NCBI GenBank assembly: GCA_016169945.1
Contig: JADLSH010000052.1
Span: 248,001 to 312,000 of the forward strand
DNA: 64,000 bases
Reading direction: 5' to 3'
Origin: Trachythela sp. YZ-2020
Lineage: Eukaryota; Cnidaria; Anthozoa; Malacalcyonacea; Clavulariidae
A program made the translations under genes and the position numbers. Position 1 is the first letter of the stretch; every line of letters starts with the position of its first letter. This document shows positions 28,520-64,000 of the stretch, piece by piece. The notes beneath the pieces are model-generated. The model was given only the letters and a program-made list of their open reading frames with translations. It was not told the origin of the DNA and did no database searches.

Positions 28520-31000
28520 GGTCAATATAATTATTTTGTTTTTGTGAAAAAAAACACAAAGTTTATTTAATATTTGGCAAAGCTTTCAATTCTTAAGCCA
28601 AGAATTTCGTCAGATCAAATAATACACATTGTTAAATAATATGTCGTGCAGCTAGTGCCAGTCCTTTTTTACAAAATGGCGTCGAAAAATATAAGTTGAA
28701 AAATCGATAAATTTGTTGTTTTTGTCCTACAACCCTACAACATACTGGGACAAAATAACTTTCAAGTCAAGTATTTACAATAAAAGTTGTCAAACTACCG
28801 AAATATTACACAAACAAAACGAAATTCGGTCATGCAAAAGAAGCACGCGAAAATTTTTACACCATTGTTTATACTGTATGGAAAAGTGTTAGACTCTATT
28901 TTTATAAAGTGATATTTAAATAGCTTCAAACATGACTACAAAAGATTGGTGTTTCATATATGTGATATATGAGCATTGTTTTATATTGTTCAAGAATACG
29001 GTTGAGTCAACTGCCGAACAATACTTAGACATATTACTTTCATATTAGGCTTAAAATGACAACATTTATTCACAAATATTCATCATGCCAATTGTCGCCT
29101 CGTGCATGGCTTTGCTTGATTAGGCAGTTTTCAGACGTCTTGGCTCAAGCTTTGCCTTCGAAAGACAACAAATTCAGGGCTATTTTAGATTTTTTCGAAT
29201 ATATATTGGACAACTAGGCAGTTCAACTTGCAGTGTACAAGGTATGTTATTGCAATACGTTTTCCGTTTGGCTTTTACCTATAGGCTATAGTTTTAAAGT
29301 TTTAATATACAGAAGACTTGTACTCTTATAGCAATCTAATGTATTGGTGGTTTTCACGTCGTCGATCCTTGCTGGTGGAAAAATACCTCAAAACAAAGAA
29401 ATATCCATAAATTATTTGCCCTGATAAACATCGGTACTTTGAAGTTGTCCATCAGCATGGCCGCTTTGACGTCACATGAAAACCATCAATAGACTGTAGA
29501 GTGTAGTAATTGTTATTTCGTTAAGAGTATGGCATTTAACAATTCATTCTGGACTTGCTTTCGTTTAGTATGATATACTTGGTGGTTTGTTAAAAGTATG
29601 GCGTTTAACAGTTCTTTTTAGAACTCTATATCTGTGATATATTATATAGAACCCTTGCCTTGTGTTTTTTTGGCAGCCAAAAGTCTTTCCAAGCTCTCAA
29701 AAGAGCTTCGTTATTGTGATATGCATTGTTGAATCACAATGTCGAAATTTATTTTTTGTATAATCGGAATTTGCCTGCCAACAAAATGTAAACAAACCAA
29801 AGGGTCTATTTCCTTGGTTTTGAAACTTATAATTTTTACGTTGGTAATTTGCATTTAGATTTGATTCTTTCGATTATATCATTGAGTTATATATTGCTCA
29901 ACTTGTAGTCTTGTATCGTATATGTATCATATAGTTCGACTTTGGGCCAAATGTTTTGGAATTGCTAAATAGCGTAATAGAGGCACATTGGTCATAGCCT
30001 AGCCTAGGGTGGCAGAGAGTGGTCATTTAAGGCTTCTGCGGCAGCACTTTCTTGCAATAGTAACTCCTACTTACACTATATGTTAGGGTTCAGGGTTGGA
30101 TGGGGTTTGGGTTAGTGTTATATAAGTTTCGATAAGGGTTACTTCAAGTCCCTACCCAAAAGTAAGGATTCAAAGGTTTTCAAAGGAAATTTTCTCAAAG
30201 GGAATTTACCAAGGCACAATGAAAATGTTTCACGGAATAAATTAACGTAAATTCTTCACTAAGTCCCCTCTCCCCTTATGTCATGTTTCAGTTGTGAGCT
30301 TTGCCACGGGGGAATGCGTATTCGAACTCCCCACCACTTTTTCACCAAGCCTACTTTTGTAATTCGACCAAATCTGGGGAGAAACCGTGGGGGCAGTGGC
30401 GGAAATTTCGGTGAGGTGGGTGGGCGACCGCCCCCCAACTTTACGGAAAATTGACAATTTGTCGCAAATTTTGACCTAAAAAGTGCTAAAAACAGCCTAT
30501 TTTGAGTGTAAATGGGGGTTTGTCGGAAATTTAGGAGGCTTTGCCCCCCCACCGGAAAACGTGAATTTCCGCCCCTGCGGAAAGCGGTGGGGGTGGGGGA
30601 GGGGGGCGAAGAAGTAAATGTCGTAAGAGCGTATGTCAACAGCCTTCCAAACACTTGTCAGTTGTCACCAATCTCGTAAATGTAGCCTGCCCCGTCTCTC
30701 TGATAGGTACCCCTCTTTCTTGGAGGAAAAATTATTAAGCCCCTTGTCTATATATTATTAAGTCCATTTCCACCCCCTTCACAACAAAGAAACACAAGAA
30801 TCTTTGTTTGTGATTGTCCTGGAAATTACTGTAAGTTTTATTTCTACAATAAGTCCCCCTCTCTCTCCAAAAGGCACCGCCCTTGTCTGAAAAACGTTAA
30901 TCCTCGGCACCCCCCTGACACACCTTCGAAGTATGACGTATAAGCCACGCGACATGTTGTACAATATACAAAATAAACAAATGAATGAAATCGAATGACT
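28520..31000. other. Intergenic, no gene recognised
   Basis: No conserved exon seen. A small inverted pair, TTGGTGGTTTTCA near 29343 and TGAAAACCATCAA near 29478, suggests a 150-bp MITE at about 29341-29491. 30390-30620 is G/C-run-rich repeat debris. Confidence 0.4.
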
Positions 31001-31144
31001 ATAATATTATTAGTCGAAGGAGTGCAAAGTTCGATATAGAAGTACTCGCAAACCTTGTCTGACCTTGTAATATGACACGATCCAGGACTTTGGTTGCTTT
31101 CTGATCGATAAAATACAGGAACCTTTCCAGTTTGGTAGCATTGC

Positions 31145-57901
<26,757 letters not shown>

Positions 57902-57919
57902 TAATCTCGTAGTTTCTCT

Positions 57920-58110
57920 ACAGAGGTTTTGCACCATCACGTGATTAAATTTTAAAATCTTTAACGTGCAACCTATCAAGCTGGTTGTTAAACATGTTTT
58001 GTATGTTATTATAACAAGTATTCATAACAAATTTCAAGTCGATACAATTATTCCCTCGTGAGTTAAAAAGGTTTGAATAATTCGTATTGCTGACGTCGGC
58101 ATTATTTTTA
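57920..58110 (-). repeat. Dispersed repeat, inverted copy of 24590-24790
   Basis: Contains the reverse complement of ACTCGCGAGGGAATA-like and ACATGTTTAACA words in matching order. Confidence 0.7.
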
Positions 58111-58479
58111 ATGCTGTTAAAAGCTACGTTTTTTCTAGACCTCACGCAATTGTTCTTCGTGAGATCGGAAAGTTCGATGGAAAAAGGCCATTAATACAAT
58201 CTGCACAATTTTTCGCACTGACCAGATAAACTTCAGAAGGCGCCCGTGCCAAATTTATCCGTGCTCAGTGGCTCTAATTTGGTTCAGACTGGTGCTTATC
58301 TTTTATTTGAGCCGGTTACAAAAGCTCAAATAATTTGTTTAAATGGGACTCAACTATATGTACCTCCTCAGCTTTTCCTGGTCACATAAGGTTTTAGACC
58401 AACGTACAGGGGCGTAGAAGCTCATTTTTTTGTGGGAGGGACGACCAAAGCAAAAGGTAATTATATCTGTATTGAATAG

Positions 58480-59005
58480 TATGACTGTACTAGAAATACA
58501 TGCATGCAGAATCCCCTCGCCCATTTGAACCAAACAATTTACTCCCCAAACCTTATTGTTACATGAAGTACTGAGTCGACGAATGTAACCATCGTAACAC
58601 GCAACATTGCATGTAATTTGTATATATTTTTATATTTTTTATTTGTTTTTAACTATAAAATTATCAATTGCCCAACTATATAAAGTGGGTATGCTATTAT
58701 GTACTCTTTTAGCTTTGATTTACTGTAACATTCAACCTTAGACGTTCACAAAACGTTTCGAAATTTTTCAAAACACTTCAACTGCTTTTCGAGGAGTATT
58801 TTTATACTTCGCACTTGCTTTTGAAATGAAGTTTTTGAGATTTAATATTTTTATTTTTCTATATACTCTTAAGATCAGTCAATGTTGTATTGACCACACA
58901 GAATGATCTACACATTTTCAAATTCACAAACTACTGCATGCTATGTTAAAAAATCGGCAAAGCAAGCATGCAAAATAGACACTTGCCTGTTTAAAACGCT
59001 CCTTT
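58480..59005 (-). repeat. Dispersed repeat, inverted copy of 18375-18900
   Basis: Matches in reverse order and orientation, for example GAATCCCCTCGCC, TAACCATCGTAACACGCAA, TATATAAAGTGGG and AATAGACACTTGCC. No ORF. Confidence 0.7.
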
Positions 59006-59136
59006 TCCGGTCTTTCGACTGTTTTTCCTCTTGTTAATTTGTCCTCTAAATAATTTTCATTTATCTTGTTTTGGAGACTTAACATATAAACTTACTTACA
59101 TAGAGACTTGCTTATAAAATGAGTGCAAAAAGTCTT

Positions 59137-60073
59137 GGGACCGTTCATTATTTATGAGGAGGGGGGGGAGGGGGTGAACGGTGGATTTTGGGGGTGGGCC
59201 AAAGTTTTAAAAATGGTTTTTGGGGGTGGGCCAGGGTAATTATACCTAAGGAAAGGGGGTGGGCCTACCTGATTTTTAAATAATTTTTAAGGACCATAGT
59301 AAAATCGCACAAAGCCTGTGGGTGCGGGTGGGTGCAACCCCCAAATATTTGTTTTCACCCCCCGCCAAACGAAACGTTCACCCCTCTAAAAAAATTTCAA
59401 CCACCCCCAATTTTCGCCATAATAAATAGTCCAACATGCAACCCTATAGAACCCTATGGGGGTTTACAGGACCTGCCAAATTAATTGACTTGACAACTTC
59501 AAAAACCTTAGTTTTTTGCTTCGAATGCCTTCTGATCTGCTCTAGAAACCTTGATTTTTTCAAAATTTCCCAGGGTGCTTTGCTTTCTAGCCTCCCACCA
59601 GCGGCTCCACTCCTGGACCTCACTGGGGGCTGAGCTCTGCAGCACAACGTTTGGTGGCGCCTTGTGTTACCTCACCAGCTCACCCCCTAAAATTTCTGGC
59701 ACCCTCCTAGTAATAAATATGAAAATCCGTCTATGTTTAATAATGCAGCCATCTGGGAAAAGTAAAAAGTACAAATGAAGTTTTTCATATTAAAAAACGT
59801 TTTATTGAAGTATCACTCAAAGATACTTGTTTCTATTTCTAAACAATTGGTCCAGTTTTATCATATTTTACAATAATATTTTTATTCAAATCTTGATAAG
59901 GGGAAATTAATCAAACTATATTGGGGGTGGGCCATGAATTTGTGTTCAATGACATGGGGTGGGCCAGAAAAATTTAACCGTTGTTCATGGGTGGGTCAGG
60001 AAAATATTGTAAATCAATGCTGCAAAATTACCGGCCCACCCGGGCCCCCCCCTCTTAAATAATGAACGGTCCC
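59137..60073. mobile_element. 937-bp element with GGGACCGTTCATTATTTA ends
   Basis: GGGACCGTTCATTATTTA and its exact complement bound the element. G runs with GGGGGTGGGCC words on the left and C runs on the right. The middle has no recognised gene. Target duplication not resolved. Confidence 0.75.
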
Positions 60074-60205
60074 TTAGTGTGACTGTGTGAGCTCCAAAAT
60101 TCCTCAGATTTCCCCAAAATTCCTTAAATGACTTGTTTATCCTTGTAAGTACCCCATAAGGCCAAGATCAGCCGTAATCCTGGTTTTATTGTTTTAATTA
60201 GTCCT

Positions 60206-60400
60206 TTACAAAAAGTACCTTTTGCGCTTAATAAGCAACATACAACAGTAAATATTAATTATTAAATATGATGTTTCTGGTGTTACTCTGAGTGTGTTAT
60301 CCACACCGGGCAGGCTGAAAAATTTGCCTGACAACGGTGGGAATCGAATCCTCGACTTTTGGGATACTAGTCCAATTAACATACTTGTTATCAAAAAGTC
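60206..60400 (-). repeat. tRNA-derived SINE, second type
   Basis: The minus strand shows AGGATTCGATTCCCACCG (B-box) and the tail GGATAACACACTCAGAGTAA. Different from the SINE at 2826. Confidence 0.65.
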
Positions 60401-61070
60401 GTAAATTAAATTAGGATTAAAAGTGAAACAGAATTTTGTAAGTTTACGCAACATGGCCAATTGTTACTAAAATGCATATAAAAATCAAAGGATACTCGTT
60501 TTTCTGACAATATTAATATTTTGAAGGCCTTGGTCGAAATCTTAAAAAATCCTTAGAAAATTCCTTAAAAATGGAATTCCTTAAAAAAATCCTTAAAACT
60601 TTGCAAAATTCCTATTTCTAAGGAAAAATCATCAGAAGTGAGAGCACTGGTCACTATTTCAAATAACAAATTGACTGACAACTTTTTAAACATCTACACT
60701 TACCTCTACTAATTGTTATTGGTGACAGCGATGATCTTTATACGTAACTGGAGTAAAATCAATGTTCAATGTCTGAAAAAATGCAACCGTCTTTCTTTCT
60801 TTTTTTTTTCAATGTCAAAAACAAAAAACTTCATTTGCCGTACACAGTCAGTCACATCCTCTCACGGGCGCGCTGAAAAAAACATGGGTGAAACACGACT
60901 ATGGCACTATGGCACCCTTGATCTATGTGTGATTCGCGAACCCCCCATATTTGTAGAGATTTGACAAATAACGTAAAACAATTACAAAACTAAAAAAGAA
61001 CTCAAAATTTACTCTCTTTTCTTAAGAAATATTACAATGAACTGCATCTTTGAACCACTGATGCTTTCGG
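60401..61070. other. Intergenic/intronic, no gene recognised
   Basis: AT-rich, with homopolymer T at about 60804-60814. No exon of choline kinase was found. Confidence 0.4.
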
Positions 61071-61079
61071 CGAAATTTC

Positions 61080-61490
61080 ACTTGATCCGAGTCCTGCCCT
61101 CTAGGAGTCCGAGATCGAGCGCGCGGAGAAGCGGCGCGCGAGGTGCAACAACGCGAAAGTTTGAGGAGAGCGAGACGTCTCCATTTTCCATTTTTCGCAG
61201 CGCGTGGCGCGTTTGATTCAGCCGCTCGCTCTCGACTTCAAAGAGACGGGATCTGATCCAAGTCTACCGAAATCGGAGCAAAGTCCGTCTCTCTAGAGTC
61301 CAGGATCAGGCGCGCAGAAGCCGGCGCGCAGAGGTGCTCTTTTGCGGGGAAAGTTTGAGGAGAACGTCTCTCCCTCCATTTTTGCACCTCGCGCGCCGGC
61401 GCGCTCGATCTCGTCGCTTCGCGACTCGGACTCTGAAGAGACGGACTTGATCCAAGTCTACCGAAATCGGAGCACAACTTTCTATATTTC
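61080..61490. repeat. GC-rich nested palindrome element
   Basis: Contains AAGTCTACCGAAATCGGAGC twice in direct orientation (about 61259 and 61456). AAGTCCGTCTCT and AGAGACGGACTT are inverted, and GCGCGCAGAAGCCGGCGCGC and GCGCGCCGGCGCGC lie between. The unit appears tandemly duplicated, each with its own palindrome. GC content far above the surroundings. Confidence 0.7.
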
Positions 61491-62036
61491 ATTGTAATAT
61501 ATAGATCAGTGTGATGACGTTTTAGCCGCCCGTGTTCAAAATCTCAGCGGATTTCATAATCATTTGGATTATGCTCTAGCGCTCTCTAGCGCGCAAAATT
61601 AACACAAAGCAGCCATTTTGAAATCAGCCAAACTTTATTTTATTTTCTCGCTGATTGAAGTTTTATAAGTGATGACCACAATTTCTTAGTGTTTATGGTT
61701 TATATAATTTACTGTTCGCTGGTGAGTGCTGAGTGGTGAACGTTCAAACTCGTTTGTTTAGGATTTGTGGCTTTTATAAATATACTACCTGCTATCACAG
61801 TTAATGAAATAAGATGGTTTGGCTAGCGGGCAAACTTCAAAGGGTTTTCGCAAGCGGCGGCAAATGTGTTGAGGCACAAAGGGAAAAAATGTCACGTGAC
61901 GAGATAAGGGGGTGATTGTCTCAAATTACATAAGGGATTATATTACAGATGGCAATCTTTTTGTCTTTTCTCGCCAAAATATTGCACTAAAATAGCTCGG
62001 CTTTCTGTGATACAAAAGTATAACTAAGTAAGGGTA

Positions 62037-63265
62037 ATGGACGAAGATTTGGAGGCAATTGTATCGATTCCAGAAGAGATAGAAAGCGAATGTACTTCGA
62101 GCTTGGTTGGCGAGGAGTGGGAGTTTGCTGAAGGTGAAGATATCTTGCCGTTTAACTTTGACATCGCTTTGTCCATAGTCGAAGGAAGCGAAGACCCGAT
62201 GGAAGAAGAGATTGATGATGCTATAAGCGAAATATCCGGCGAAAAGTCGTTCCCTTGCAATAGCTGCGAGAAGATTTGTAAGTCGAAAGGAGGGTTGACT
62301 AGACATATAAACGCAAAACACAAGAACAAAGCTGGACATGAAACAAGAGCGTGCCTTCATCAGTAGCTAAACTTACAAAAGAAGAGCTATCCTCAATTAT
62401 TGAAAAAATAAAGGCAAAAATAACGAAGGATGGTTTCTGGGACGATGAAATGACTGCAAATATGGCGAGTATATCATCAAACGATGCTCTATACACCCAT
62501 ATACAGCCTGTTTATGAGCGATTTTTGTAAACGTAACCAAGACAAATTTATAATGGAATTTTATGAACTTATTCCAGAGTCGACTATTATATTACAATGT
62601 CAAAACCAACAACTATGTAGTCTGATAATGATATCCATGCCAGACTATTTGGTGTCATTGTTCAAGGGTGTGTTTATACTGGTGAACAACAGCCCTCTAC
62701 TTCCAGTGGCAGTGAGACTGGTGTAACACTTTCATCAGAACTTACTGAACATGAACGTGGGCCTCTATCTTATATAGCAGGTTATGTGTTGGCTAATCTG
62801 AGGAAGAAATGTATAAAAAAAGACAATGACGAGCTTCAAACCATATTACAAAGCATGATTTGCCCTGATGTGGAAAATTCTTATATTGAGGCTCGCAGCA
62901 GAGGTGGTCTTGTCACACCATCTCAAGATCTTGTGCGGGTATTAGAGGTTGTCGAGAATTTATTCAGAGAATTTATCCAGAAGCAGACAAGTGTTGTAAG
63001 GAGTATACCTTGTCAAACATTATGCAATGATGCACTTGACTTGCCATTGTTGAAATCACTATGGGAAAATATTACGCAAGACTGTAGTCAAGAAATTTCA
63101 AAACAAACAAAAAAGCTTTGCCTGGAAAACATTGTAAAACTGTATTTAAGGGTTCGAAGCTTCTCATATGCGAAAGACTATATTAGTAATTTTAAGATGC
63201 AGCAAAAAGCACTTAGGAGCAAAAGCCTACGGAAAGAACTTAAAAGAAAAAATGAGGACAAGTAA
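62037..63265 (+). pseudogene. C2H2 finger + transposase-like C-terminus, frameshifted
   Basis: The first frame (62037-62366) is acidic for about 75 residues, then has one C2H2 finger, FPCNSCEKICKSKGGLTRHI followed by NAKH. It shifts frame near 62355 (SVAKLTKEELSSIIEKIKAK), again near 62520 (YERF to CKRNQDKFIMEFYEL) and again before 62610. A long frame then runs to 63265: DNDIHARLFGVIVQG, ERGPLSYIAGYVLANLRKK, SRGGLVTPSQDLVRVLEVVE and a Lys-rich end. LSYIAGYV followed by a GGL block recalls the C-terminal part of THAP9/P-element- or hAT-type transposases. Likely a decayed transposase-derived gene. Introns instead of frameshifts cannot be fully excluded, but no good splice sites were found at the breaks. 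Confidence 0.65.
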
Positions 63266-64000
63266 CTTGTTGCAAAATGTACCATTGTAGTAATGGTTTC
63301 TGATCTGACTCTTACCACTAATGCTGTTACCTCATGTCACACTCATGCTAACCTGTAGTATGTATTTTGTATTGTTTGGTTTGAATTCAGTCTGGTTGAA
63401 CAACATTTTTGGTTGACCCCTTTTTAGTAGCCTTGGTGGTGAGGATCATGTAAAAATTACTACAATTCAATTTGCAATTTACAACATAGTAATGCATGAA
63501 GTTGCAAGTGTGTACTGTGTCATAATATAGGTTAGTTTGTATATAGGCAGTTTTTAATTAATCAAAAGGGGTTTGAATGTCACATAAAAAACATTCATTA
63601 TTAAAATATCAGGAAACATGTATAAAAGGCATTAATTAAGTCCACAGATATAGGTGAGTTTTAGTTTAATCCTTTTGAGTCAAACATTTATGCCATATAA
63701 TTTTAATTGCCAACCTTGATTAACTGAGAATACTAATTGACATTATGTACTGAATTGAATACAGTTATTTCAATTATGGTTGTCACTGAACAAAGCAGAA
63801 AAGTTGAACGGCAAGGCCACAAGCATGGAAGGCTTGCTGGGAGATGCAAAAAATTAATGTAATTTTGTTCTTGTATTGGACTTTTCCATTTTGCTCAGAA
63901 ACTACCTTAATTGAAATAGCTGTACATTGAACACCAATAAAGTAAGCTTCTGCAACAATTACAGCTTTTAGTTTATGCATGCAGAAGGGATGGGAAGTAA
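63266..64000. other. Downstream region, no gene recognised
   Basis: AT-rich. A minus-strand frame at 63783-63980 has coding-like wording (VIVAEAYFIGVQCTAISI), but no family was recognised. Confidence 0.35.

Noticed and set aside
30259..30654. Minus-strand frame of 131 codons rich in Pro and Arg
   Set aside because: Lies in G/C-run repeat debris and has no recognised motif.
63783..63980. Minus-strand frame with coding-like wording
   Set aside because: No family recognised, no splice sites or start context. Kept only as a remark in the annotation of the region.

Overview
This is nuclear genomic DNA from an animal, most likely an anthozoan cnidarian (coral, octocoral or anemone type). The evidence is spliced metazoan genes with GT-AG introns, a high AT content, and a dense mix of CR1-like LINEs, BEL/Pao and Penelope-like elements, tRNA-derived SINEs, hAT-like MITEs and a Polinton. 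The animal assignment is firm. The cnidarian assignment is inference from gene style and repeat mix.

Three host genes are readable by exon. (1) Ribosomal protein L27a/uL15, minus strand, 7163 down to 1467, five exons that join to 148 codons plus stop, with a pyrimidine-rich (TOP-like) 5' end. (2) A RING finger + TRAF-type zinc finger + coiled coil + six-Kelch-repeat protein, plus strand, 25171-27735, three coding exons plus one dead copy of the coiled-coil exon. (3) A choline kinase, plus strand, from about 31145 (or 42311) to beyond 57805. Its first exon is present twice (ending at 31368 and at 42492) because about 1-2.5 kb was duplicated. Six further exons follow, and the C-terminal exon(s) are not found here. 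Its introns hold a 2.1-kb 17-bp minisatellite and a complete small Polinton. A fourth region (62037-63265) is a frameshifted gene with a C2H2 finger and a transposase-like C-terminal part. An integrase-like exon lies at 19585-20312.

The rest is mobile DNA. 8.7-11.5 kb: a 2.75-kb element with nearly 700-bp terminal inverted repeats and an 8-bp duplication. 13.1-19.4 kb: a 6.3-kb element with 9-bp duplications that contains a broken CR1-like LINE. 35.0-39.8 kb: a BEL/Pao remnant split by a Penelope-like element, which is itself split by a hAT MITE, and by a further DNA transposon. 47.1-48.1 kb: two abutting DNA elements, one containing a LINE piece. 51.95-54.59 kb: the Polinton.

The most interesting observation is a family of six elements (13097-19434, 19453-19580, 21885-22248, 37047-37762, 40476-41078, 47081-47671). 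All have ends close to TAGCC(T/C)..., most have an extra hairpin just inside each end, and all have perfect 9-bp target-site duplications. One carries an ORF with a zinc-binding N-terminal domain.
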